From UBA1756 sp045132235 (GTDB lineage: Bacteria; Bacteroidota; Bacteroidia; Bacteroidales; WCHB1-69), in the NCBI GenBank assembly GCA_045132235.1, contig JBGURX010000038.1:16729-80728 (forward strand): a stretch of 64,000 bases of DNA, given 5' to 3'. A program made the position numbers and the translations under genes. The notes beneath the pieces were generated by a model. That model worked only from the letters and a program-made list of their open reading frames with translations, did not search any database and was not told the origin of the DNA. Shown here piece by piece: positions 27,160 through 37,300 of this stretch. Every line of letters starts with the position of its first letter. The stretch's first letter is position 1.

Positions 27160-28401
27160 TTAACGGACAGGCGTGCCCTTGACTTGCACGCTGTTGATGC
27201 GCCAGTTGGCGCCATTGGCATCGCGGTAGCGGAAGGCGATACGGAAGTTGCTGTTAGCGGTGACCTCCGCCGGAAGGACTTCCAGCTTGTTGAATCGCAC
27301 CCAGCCATTCTCATCGATGGAGGTGCCGTTGAAAGAGGTGCTGTAATACATCTCCATCAGGCCATTGTCGGAGGCGTTGGCCACATCCTCCACGGCGACA
27401 AACACATTCTGGTAGCCGCTCAGTCCGGTGATGGACGGAGATACCAGCCAGCTGTCAATCAACGTACTATTCTGATTTTGAATGGCAAAGGCGTGACCAG
27501 TGGCATAATAGAACCAGCCCGCATCGCCCTGCACGCTCCAGCCCTGCCCGTCGAGCGGGTTCTGGTTGAGGTCAACGCTGTACACGGTCTGCACGTCAGA
27601 GGGATTGACACCGCCGCCGCCCGCGATGCGCACATCCGCCAGCGAGCGGATGATAAGCTGCGGGGTGGTGTTGTAGATGGTGAGGATGCCGTAGATGTCG
27701 CCCTCGCCCTCCGGCAGCAGCGTGTTGGCGAAAGTAGCGTAGCTGCTGGTACGCAGCACAATCTCCGTATTGTCGCCCATCACGATGTTGCGTGAAGTGT
27801 TGGCGCCTGCATCGCAGTAGTTGGCCTTTCCGCCATCCTCAAAATGGCAGCCTTCCAGCTTCACCAAGCGGTTGTACATGCTCTCGTCAAGCTCGTTTTT
27901 GGAGGTGATGACCAACGCCTCGGGTTCCGCCCCGCACACGCCATCGCGGTGCAGGTACATGTCCTCGCGTGAGGAGGAGATGCCCGTCATGGCGCCATCG
28001 ACCCATAAACCGAGCTGCTTGTTCTTGCGGTAGTCGCCAATCACCAAGCCATCGCACTCCACAAAGATGCGCTGTCCGATGCTGTACTTGGGATAGAGGT
28101 GCGAGTCATCCACCTTGATCATGATGGCGCCCGTCTCATCCTGAATGGTGAGATACTTATAGCAGTTGCCCTCCTGATCGCTGGAGGTGACCACACCCGT
28201 GATGACGGTGCCTTCAGGGATTTCAGAGTAGCTGTCGGTGCCGCTCACCGTGTGGTACGAGAGCAGCTCCTCGATGGTCATGTTGGCCGTGCCGGGGTAG
28301 GTCAGCACGGGAGCCACGTCCAGCTCCTTGTTGCACCCCGCCGCCAGCAACGCCAGCAGCGCGACCGCCATCATCGTTTTTACTTTGCCGATTGTATTCA
28401 T
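27160..28401 (-). CDS. DUF5689 lipoprotein (paralogue 1)
   Basis: Predicted lipoprotein of 413 residues, lipid Cys23 in AAGC. The DUF5689 region carries GTVITGVVTSSDQEGNCYKYLTI and QDETGAIMIKVD, and DGLVIGDYRKNKQLGLWVDG parallels the paralogue at 25900. The C-terminal beta domain ends FRIAFRYRDANGANWRINSVQVKG. It sits 18 bases from both the TonB receptor gene and the second DUF5689 gene. Tandem duplication followed by divergence is evident. Two non-identical partners for one receptor suggest either two ligands or a heteromeric surface complex. Confidence 0.85.
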   Translation of the reverse strand: MNTIGKVKTMMAVALLALLAAGCNKELDVAPVLTYPGTANMTIEELLSYHTVSGTDSYSEIPEGTVITGVVTSSDQEGNCYKYLTIQDETGAIMIKVDDSHLYPKYSIGQRIFVECDGLVIGDYRKNKQLGLWVDGAMTGISSSREDMYLHRDGVCGAEPEALVITSKNELDESMYNRLVKLEGCHFEDGGKANYCDAGANTSRNIVMGDNTEIVLRTSSYATFANTLLPEGEGDIYGILTIYNTTPQLIIRSLADVRIAGGGGVNPSDVQTVYSVDLNQNPLDGQGWSVQGDAGWFYYATGHAFAIQNQNSTLIDSWLVSPSITGLSGYQNVFVAVEDVANASDNGLMEMYYSTSFNGTSIDENGWVRFNKLEVLPAEVTANSNFRIAFRYRDANGANWRINSVQVKGTPVR

Positions 28402-28419
28402 AGTGAAGATTTTTATCTG

Positions 28420-30933
28420 TTATTGAAAGCTGTAATTGATGCCGATGTAGAAGGTCAGTCCCTGTGCATAATAGTACTTGTTGGGGAACTTGTTGACATT
28501 GTAGCCGCTGTAGTCGAAACGGCGCTGCTCCCAGCCGGAGGTCACGAGGTTCTTGTTGTTGGTGAGGTTGGTGATGCTGACGTTGAAGCCGATGGTGTTA
28601 CTCTTCACCTTCCACGACTTGCTGACGGAGAGGTCGAGAGTGAACTGGCCTTTGCAACGCTCTTGGGCGACCAGCTGCTGGTAGAGCTCGCTGTTCACAT
28701 CCAGCGTGCCACGAGCCGCCGTGGTGCGACGCTCGGGGTTCATATCCACATAAATCTTGTCGAAATAGTTGGCATTGAGATTGACATACCAATACTTGTA
28801 GTTGAATTTCAGACCGAGGGTACCGGCCACCTGCGGGGTGCCGGCCACGTGGAAGTTCTTCCAATACACCAGCTCGTCATATTCGCTCTTTCCATTGCCC
28901 AAAATATCGTAGCCGTTGTCGGCCGTGATGGTGACATTCGGACGGCTGGTATAGATATAGTCGCCGTAGTTGCCCGCCAGCGCGATGGTGAACATCGAGC
29001 CGATCGGAATCTCCACGCCCAGCTCCACGCCCATGTTCCGCTTGTCGATGCCTGTCATGGCATAGTTCACGAAGCTGCCGTAGTCGTCGTGGTAGAAGCT
29101 GAACTGGTCGGTGACATCCATGAACTTGTAGTAATACATCGAGAGGCGCATCCGCATGAAGGGATAGCGCATGATGTAGGAGAAATCGGCGCCGAGGTCT
29201 TTCTCGCTCACCAGATTCTTCACATAGTCGTTGCGAATGGTGGGGCTGATGAAAGCATCGAGGATGCTGGGAGCCTGCGTCTGCCACTGGGCATTCAGCA
29301 CCAAATAGTTACGACCGTTAATCTTGTAGGTAAGACCGGCTTTCACGCCATAGTCGGGGAAGAATTTCTTTTCGGAGCTGCCCTGCGAGTTGTCGGGGAA
29401 ACGGCCGTTGCGCATGTAACCCACGCGCCACATCTCGGTAGCGGTGGCGTTCAAGCCCACGTGGAAGTCGATATGGCTGTAGGCGAACTTGGCCGTGGCC
29501 CAGAGGTTCTGCTTGAAGATGTTGTAGGTGTAGTCGTAGCCGAACTTGTCGCCCACGCCGAGGTGTGCGCCGATGTTGTCGAGGTCGTCGTACAGCAGGT
29601 AGGGATTTTCAGGACTTTCGCCGTCGGCGTACTTGTCTTCATTCAACCAGTAGGCACCTCCCAACAAATCATTGATGGTCTTGTAATTGCGCTGATGATA
29701 GCCGCGGATGTCGATACCGCCGGCCAGTTTGATGTGGTCAGAAAGGTTGGCCACGACATTCGAGGAGCCCGACACCTGCACATGGTCGATGACGCGGTTT
29801 TCCACGATATACTGGGCGCGCTCGTCGGAGGCGGCGGCCAGCTGGTTGACTTCATAGAAGTGGTCCCAGTCGAGCTGGCGGAAGTCGCGGTTATGCAGCC
29901 ACTGGTCGGTGTACCATGCCTGCAGGGTGGTGTCGTCGGTGATGTAGCTGGGCAGGTAGCGGTAGTAGTCGGGACGCGGGTCCGGCACGTCGGCCCAGTT
30001 GAGCGAGGTGGTGCTCTGGCGGCCGAAGCTGCTTCCTATATTCGTGGTAATTTGATATTTACCATTTTCAGGGGTAAAGAAATGCGAGAGCATGAACACC
30101 GGCTCGTAGGTATCGCGAATGCGGGCGTTGCGTTTCTTGCCGTTGTACCAGCCCCAGTTGGAGTTGTAGTAGTGGTCGCCGGTAAGGTCGTACACCTCCT
30201 GTGTGGAGTTGCTTTGCAGACTCTTGGAGGTGGGAGACCCCCACAGCGAGAGGTTGAGGGCGTGCTCGTTGTTGATGCGTTTTTCTGCGGAGAAGAAGTA
30301 GGCGAAGCCCGTGTAGGAGCTACCGTCCGCGTAGCTCAGCTGGCTGCCGAAGCGCGTGGAGGCGGAGGCGGCGAACGCCCAGCCGTTCTTCATCAGGCCG
30401 GTGGCGTAGGTAAGCATGATGCGGTTGTTGTAGTTGCGGTTGCACAGCGAGTAGTTGGCATGGAACTGATGGCGATAGTTGGAGGCGCGGGTGCTGTAGT
30501 TGGTGGAGCCGCCCACGTCGCCGAAATTGAAGGTCACGGGGTCGAGGTTCGCCACATTCTCGGGCCAGCGGAACACGCGGTTGAGGCCACCCCATTGGGC
30601 GTAGGTGGCGCGCCCCGTCACGAGGCTCTCCATTTCCAGCCCGTTGATGGCAATAGTCTGGTACTTCGAGTCGATGCCGCGGGCCTTGAAGTAGGCGATG
30701 CCGAAGGCGTAGGAAGTGTTGCTGCTGTAGATGTCGCGCGACGAGTGCAGCAGTCCGGGCACGAAGCCGCCGGCGGTAGATTCCTCATCGTCGAGCCCTT
30801 CCGTGTCGAAGGAGGGCACCTCCGCGCCGCCGCGAGTGTTCGCAACGCTGTCAGTTTGCGTTTGATCTTCTTGTGAAAATCCTGTAAAGCAAATCATTAC
30901 AAGAGATAAAACGAGCCATAACGCTTTTTTCAT
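28420..30933 (-). CDS. TonB-dependent receptor-like outer-membrane protein
   Basis: Outer-membrane barrel of 837 residues. The ATG at 30933 begins the signal peptide MKKALWLVLSLVMICFTGFSQ; an upstream ATG in the same frame would overlap the promoter. A plug-like segment (about residues 80-150, with AINGLEMESL and NFGDVGGSTNYSTRAS) precedes many amphipathic strands with aromatic ends. The C-terminus YAQGLTFYIGINYSFQ ends in the barrel signature with terminal aromatic residues. No carboxypeptidase-like N-terminal extension of SusC type was recognised. It is first in the operon with two DUF5689 lipoproteins, ribBA and apbE. The substrate is unknown. Confidence 0.85.
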   Translation of the reverse strand: MKKALWLVLSLVMICFTGFSQEDQTQTDSVANTRGGAEVPSFDTEGLDDEESTAGGFVPGLLHSSRDIYSSNTSYAFGIAYFKARGIDSKYQTIAINGLEMESLVTGRATYAQWGGLNRVFRWPENVANLDPVTFNFGDVGGSTNYSTRASNYRHQFHANYSLCNRNYNNRIMLTYATGLMKNGWAFAASASTRFGSQLSYADGSSYTGFAYFFSAEKRINNEHALNLSLWGSPTSKSLQSNSTQEVYDLTGDHYYNSNWGWYNGKKRNARIRDTYEPVFMLSHFFTPENGKYQITTNIGSSFGRQSTTSLNWADVPDPRPDYYRYLPSYITDDTTLQAWYTDQWLHNRDFRQLDWDHFYEVNQLAAASDERAQYIVENRVIDHVQVSGSSNVVANLSDHIKLAGGIDIRGYHQRNYKTINDLLGGAYWLNEDKYADGESPENPYLLYDDLDNIGAHLGVGDKFGYDYTYNIFKQNLWATAKFAYSHIDFHVGLNATATEMWRVGYMRNGRFPDNSQGSSEKKFFPDYGVKAGLTYKINGRNYLVLNAQWQTQAPSILDAFISPTIRNDYVKNLVSEKDLGADFSYIMRYPFMRMRLSMYYYKFMDVTDQFSFYHDDYGSFVNYAMTGIDKRNMGVELGVEIPIGSMFTIALAGNYGDYIYTSRPNVTITADNGYDILGNGKSEYDELVYWKNFHVAGTPQVAGTLGLKFNYKYWYVNLNANYFDKIYVDMNPERRTTAARGTLDVNSELYQQLVAQERCKGQFTLDLSVSKSWKVKSNTIGFNVSITNLTNNKNLVTSGWEQRRFDYSGYNVNKFPNKYYYAQGLTFYIGINYSFQ

Positions 30934-30964
30934 ATCCTTAATTTTGGTGATACTTTTCCATCTG

Positions 30965-30972
30965 CAAAAATA
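30965..30972 (-). promoter_or_regulatory. -7 box of the TonB receptor-ribBA-apbE operon
   Basis: TATTTTTG on the minus strand, 32 bases before the ATG at 30933 and just downstream of the terminator of the giant gene. Confidence 0.65.
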
Positions 30973-30992
30973 CATCAAAATATTGAAACATC

Positions 30993-31044
30993 CACCAAAA
31001 AAAAGAAAAGAGGCGATGGAAGATTTTTCACTTCCACCGCCTCT
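30993..31044 (-). terminator. Intrinsic terminator of the giant adhesin gene
   Basis: On the minus strand a 14-pair stem (AGAGGCGGTGGAAG with its complement, one G-U pair) encloses an 8-base loop and is followed by a T-rich run. It begins 23 bases after the stop at 31067. Confidence 0.85.
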
Positions 31045-31066
31045 GAAAAGGCATTTTTGAGGCTGA

Positions 31067-31300
31067 CTACTTGGTCACCACCAATTTCTTGGTGATCACC
31101 TTGTCGTTGTCGCGGAGGTTCACGAAGTAAACACCTGCTGACCAGCCATTCACATTCAGATCGATGGTACCGGTGTGCGTTCCATTGACAGCGTACACCA
31201 CCTTGCCGCTCATATCGGTCACCGTCAGCTGGGCGCCATCCACAGTACATTGTACATGGACGATGTCGCGAGCCGGGTTCGGATAGAAATCGAGCTGGCT
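31067..31300 (-). other. T9SS type A C-terminal sorting domain of the giant adhesin
   Basis: The last 75 or so residues read LDFYPNPARDIVHVQ, LTVTDMSGKVVYAV, GWSAGVYFVNL and KVITKKLVVTK, the full type A pattern recognised by the type IX system and its PorU sortase. Confidence 0.93.
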
Positions 31301-34300
31301 GAGGTCGTTGTCGTTGATACCCATAGGAGCGCCATTGGGGCTGGCAGGCACGCTGTAGTTCACGGTAGCCGTAGAGAGCACTGTGCTCGTAGATACGGCA
31401 GACTGACCGCCAGCGTACTGGGAACCGTTGTAAGCGATACCCACATCACTACCACGCTCCATTTCAACCAAGGTAAACACAATCTGATATTCACCCGGCT
31501 GGTTCCAAGTAGCATTAATCTGGCTATTGGTAGCTTCCATGAAGTGGAGATAGAAGTAGTTGAAGTTGAACATGTTCATCAAGCTGAAGGTGTTTTCAAT
31601 CATGTTGCCGCTTCCCTGCTCCAGGTCACTGCCCACATAGGTGTTCAATGCCGGGAAGTAGGTAGAGATGTGGATGTTGGCCACATTGTTCACCGTTGAC
31701 ATCGGCTGTTCACCTCTGAGAATCACATAGTTGACAGCCAATTGAGTATTCGGCTCATAGCCGTTACCCTCACAGGTCATCTCCACAGTGGAAGTAGCAG
31801 ACTGAACGGTCGCTTCATTGTAACCATTCACCAGCAGAGTCGGCAGCGTGCCATCGCCCTCTTCCTCTTCAACGGCATCCACCGTGAAGGTGATGTTGGC
31901 CGTGGACAAAGTATCGCCTACCGTGCTGAAATAACCGCCAATGTTACGGGTATGGCCATTGAACGTGTAGGTCAGATTCTGGTCTTGACCATCGTTACGG
32001 CTCATCAAAGCAAAGGCGATCTCGTACTCACCGGCTTCCGTGAAAGAATGGGTAATCTTGTTATCCCTGCCATTCAGGAAGTGCATGTAGAAGTAATCGA
32101 GGTAGTTGACACTGAATCTGAAGGTGTTGCCCGGGATGGTGCCTTCGGGTTCATAGACCACTTCACCAACATAGTTGTTCAGCAGCCAGGTACCCATATA
32201 GAGCTCACCACCGCAATCAGCATTGATATTGGTTACCAGCTCACCATCCTTGAAGACTGAGTAAGCGATGGCCACCTTGGTATCTTGATCCATGCTGTTG
32301 GCGTAAGCAATGAGGCTGTACTCATTTTCACCTGTTTCTTCAGCCACCATGAACGCTTCACCGTTATGCGAATCGGTCACCGTCAGTTGCAACGTAACAA
32401 TACTGTCGCAACCGGTAGCAGCCGTCAGATTGACGGTTTGCGAGCCGGCGGACTCGAAGATGAGGCCATTCCATTCATACGGCAGTTCAGTTACGTCGAT
32501 GGATTCTTGAACCGTCACATTATAGATCGGGTTGATGGTCAGATTGACCTCGAAATAGGTATCGCAGCCTTCCTGTTCCGGAATATAACCGGTGATCACA
32601 TCATCACCACTGGTATATTCAATACCGTCAGGTGCAACATAGGTAGTACCCTCGCAAATTGCTGTATCAATCAACAGGGTAGGATTCTCATTAATCACGA
32701 TGGTGACATTTTCGCTGACCACGCAAGCACCGGCATACACGCTGTAGGAGATTGCGGACTCGAACTGGTCTGCATCAAGCGACAGTACATTACTACCAAT
32801 AACAGTTTCGTTGTCAATGGTCCATCTGATTGTGTCGGCATTGCCACTGACTTCGAGTGACAGAGCAGCCGTTTCAGCATTGGCGCAGACTTCAGTACCG
32901 AACAGTTCCACTGTCAGCATCGGGTCGAAGACGATCGTCACGCGGCGGATGCTGTCGCAGCCGTTGGCAGCCTGCTGAGCGTACACCACGTTCACGGTGG
33001 TGTCACCCATCACCTCAAACTCCTGCCCGTTCTCACTATAGATGAACGGCATGTCTTGGTCGGCGCAGAAGTGAACCGTACTGTCTGCATAGGCCGTCGG
33101 CAAAATATGCAGCGTCAACTGGGTGATGCTGTCGCAAGCGTTGTCAGTCTCATCATAGTTGTAAGTCACAACGACGTAACCGTCCTCGTCCTCTACCCAG
33201 TCGCTGGTATTGGCACGTGTCACAGGCATATTGCGCAGCTCGGCGATTTCCTCAGCGGTCAGTTCAAATCCGTTTTCTGAATAGCCGTATCCCTCGCAAA
33301 CCTCGCCGCTGACCTCAGCAAAGCCGAATTCGTCATTGTACACCGGATTGATGGTCAAGGTAAGGCGGGCATAGAAGATACCGCAATCGGTACGGCCTGT
33401 CTCCACCATGGTTACATACGTTCCAGTCTCAGCAGTTTCGTCTGCACTCACATTGAAGATGTCATCCACATAAGGCTCGCCTCGGCAAACCGAAGCCTCA
33501 TAGTCAACAGTGTCGCCCACCGGAACAGCGGTCAGCACGACGGAGTCGGTAACTGAGCAGCTGATAAACGGGAAATCAGAGATGGGTTCGAAGGTCTGGT
33601 TCTGGTCAGGATCGATAATCTGCTGATCATTGGGCTGATCAATGACAGGAGCATACGGCAGATAGTTGTTTGTTCCTGTGAGATAGATGGTCACGGTTTC
33701 GTTCACCGTCACACTGGCTTGAAGCGGGTCGTTACCCACGATTGCCGTACCTGCCGGACCCCAAGTGTAGTCATCGGCATTTCCAGTAGCCGTCAAAACA
33801 ATCTCCCGACCTTCGCAAACACGTGTACCCGGAGTGTAGATGCCCACTTCAGGCAGCGGGAGGAGGAAGATGGTCAACGTAACCGTGCTGTCGCAACCGG
33901 CCTCTGTCTGGCCATTCAAGGTGAACACAGCGGTATTGGCACCGTTAGCCACCTGTGCGATGGTGTCGGCAGAGAGGGTGAAGTTATTATCCTCGTACGG
34001 AGCATTCTCGCAAACGAAAGCCGTGTCGAACAGTGCATAGGCCGGATTCACCGTCAGGGTGAAGGTGACCACCGTGTCGGATACCTGATACGGGTCGGAG
34101 AACTCGATCTGCTGAGGTTCTTCAGTGGAAGCCGTGAATTCATGACCGTGATATACGAACGGCACTTCGGTGGAGCAGATAACCGTGTCGAGGTCCATAT
34201 ACACCGTGTCAACAGAGTAGTGCATCACTATAGAGTCAACAGCGAGGTCGCCGGCGATTCTGGTAGAGCCGCCACCACCCACCAAGTGCGGGTCATTCTG

Positions 34301-37300
34301 ATTGAAGGTCAGGACATAGTCTTCACCTCCTTCGCGGCCACGCAGGTAGAACTTGATCTTGTAATCACCCGGCAAATCCCAACGTGCAGTGAGTTGGCTC
34401 GGGGCCTGGTTGAGGAAGTCAAGGTAGAAGTAGGTGTAGTAATAGTTCATTATTCTGAAGGTATTGGCGGGAATGCTGCCCGTACCCGTACGCAGCTGTC
34501 TGCCGAAGGATCCGTGTGCATCGGCATAGTAAGTGCTGAAATAGACATATCCGAAGTCTTCCACATTGTCGAGGATTTCACCGTTACGGTAAATCTCATA
34601 GTCAACAGCGACCTTCATGTTGTCAAGACCGCCGCTGGTGACATCCACGCTATACTGAGCGGTCTCACCCAACTCAGCAGCCTCGGTGACCGTATTGATG
34701 TCGAAGCCGGTGGTAGAGGTACCCAGTACGATATGGAGGATGCTGTCGCAACCATTTTCACGCTGGTAAACGATATCATACTCACCTTCGGTTTCGTAGA
34801 TATGGTCGTCATCGTAAGCGTAAGGCAGCTGCATCGGAGCCACCGTCACATGGAGGGTGTCGCTGTATGCGCTGTTCACTGTCAGATGCAGGTTGTAAGT
34901 GGCGGTGCAATCGCCGTAAGGAGCATCCGTCGTGTAGTTGCCAGATTCTGTATAGGTTTCACCGGTCACATCCCAGATGAACGAACCGCAAGCCATCGCA
35001 GCGGTGTCGATGACCACGCTGCCGTCGGTGCTGTGAAGCAGATGCAAAGTGGTAATCAAGCTGTCGCAACCCGAAGCGTAACGCACTGTATCGTAGAAGT
35101 CACCGACGCCGGTGTAGGTCACGCCATTCCATGTGTAGCTGCTGCAGTCATCGTTCAAGGTCACCGTGAACTCGTCATAAGAGACCGTGTTGACCGTCAC
35201 GTTAATCGGATACATCTGGTAATTGCCTTCATTACCGGCGAAGACCTCGTAGTAGCCTGCACCCGTAATTTCAGTGCCATATTCGTAGAAGGGCAGATCA
35301 CGTTCGCAAACCACCGTGTCGAGGCTCGGCATTGTATCCACAACACCCACATGGAAGTTGATGTAACGGATATCAGCAAAAATTCTGCCATTAGGCTGAG
35401 AACCTGCGCCACCCATCACCTGACCGTGGTCATCCGTATAAGCATAGTCCATACCGCCATCCATGCCGATCACCACCAGTTCGAGTTTGTACTCGCCGGG
35501 TTCATTCCAGCTGGCCGTCACCGTGTTGGTGAGGGTAGCGAAGTAGTCGGCATAGAAGTAGTCGTAATCGTAGTTGTAGAGCGAGAAGGTGTTGCCCGGG
35601 ACATTACCGGTACCCGTTCTCACCACATCACCGAACTGCTGACCCACCTCAGGCATATAGGTGGAGATGCTCACACTGCCATAGTCGCTCACAATGTCAA
35701 TCAGCGTGTCGTTCTTATAGAGATTGTAGGAGATGGCCATTTGTGCACCCGGATAGTCGCAATCCTTGCGGAGGTTGAATTCCGCAGAAGCAGCCTGGTT
35801 CACCGGCATCACCACGTCGGCAACCGGAACATCCAGATAAGGCTCGTTGGAGATGGTGAACTCAAGGGAGTACACGATGCTGTCGCATGCGTGATTATCA
35901 AGGTCGCTGAAGCTACTGACGCAAGGCACCACCTGTGTACGATAGATAACGGTGTCAGCCATTGTCACATCACCGATGGCCTCACCCGTCACAGGCCACA
36001 CATAGGGCTGCAGCGGGTTGTTGCAGTAATGTACTCTCACAGAACGCTCGATCGGATAGGTCACATCCAGCATGAGATATACCACACTGTCGCAGCCGCC
36101 GTCCGTCGTATATTTGAAGGTGTAGGCACCCGAGTGATCGCAGACGGTTGGCGGATAGTAATCGGGATCAAACACATAGTTGAGGTCAGAGGCACAGATA
36201 TGGACAGTCGTATCCTTTGCGATGAGATTGACGCGGAGTGAAGCCTCGGCAGTGGCCGAACAGCCGTTCTCTGCATCGTATCCCGTCACCGTATAAACCC
36301 ATGTACCCTGAGCCGCCGGTGTAGCGTTCACATCGGCACCCACTTGAGCGTCAAGTCCTTCACCGCTCCATGAGAAGGTTGCACCTTCCAATGTGCTGCT
36401 GGCACTCAGGTGGTAGGAAGGACCAAGGCAAACGGTGTCAAAAGCAGGAGTAACCGTGAGGTGGAGTGACGGATGAACCGAAATCTGCACCGCATTGCTG
36501 TAGCCCACGCCGCATGCGTTGGTGTCGGCATAGCGCAGCCACATATTGTTCCACGTATCAGCATCCACACCGTTGTTCACATCCACAGCCGTGAGGGTGT
36601 TATCAGCGGTAAGGGCGCTGTCGGCACTCAAGTACCAGAACGTGGCCAGTGAATTCAAGCCGCCATCGTCCACAACCTCAGGTGTCTCAAGGTTGAATTC
36701 GTCGCCGGAGCAGTAGGTGGCGCCTGAATAGGCAAGCTCACCCAGTGTCGGGACATCGTTCACCAGCAACAACACGGAATCGGTATGCATTGCACCACAT
36801 TCATTGCCAATGTAGTAGCGCACCCATGTGTTGTTCATACCATAGTCGATGATGGTGTCATCGGAGAAGCGGATGTAATAGTCTGAACCGTAAACTGCCG
36901 TGTACTCCCAGCCTTTCACGATAGTACCACCGAACTCATGTGTTACAGGCGGAACGACGGCCAAAGTCTGACCGGCACAAACCGCACCTTCAAGCGCGGT
37001 GAGGTTCTCTGCCCAAGGAGACTCCCAGAACTCCAGCGTGATGGTGTCGGACAACACCTCGCCGCAGCCATTGGAAGCATAATACCATGCCTTCACCGTA
37101 TCAGAATAGCGGAACTCCTGTGAGGCATTGAAATCAACATCCTCGCCATTAATGTTCAGACGCCAGCCTTGTTGAGTATCGGCATTGCTGTTGTTGTGCC
37201 ACTCGATTTCAGGCACGTAGGAATCCCAATCGAAGGTGGTCGGTGCACACATCGGGTCGGGCTGCTGCAGTGATGCAACAACCGGCAGGCTATCCACCGT

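Noticed and set aside
26260..27795. A 511-codon plus-strand frame
   Set aside because: Antisense to the two DUF5689 genes, which have clear lipoprotein signals and shared motifs.
25900..28401. Flavinylation sites in the DUF5689 lipoproteins, suggested by nearby apbE and the shared TGAI motif
   Set aside because: The QDETGAI segment lacks the Thr/Ser acceptor arrangement (D-x-x-(S/G)-A-(T/S)) of known ApbE targets and looks like an OB-fold strand.
28099..30876. A 925-codon plus-strand frame
   Set aside because: It is the antisense shadow of the TonB receptor and first DUF5689 genes; its His/Val/Gly-rich product has no domain pattern.
33719..36241. An 840-codon plus-strand frame
   Set aside because: It lies antisense inside the giant adhesin gene and has no promoter, signal or recognisable domain.
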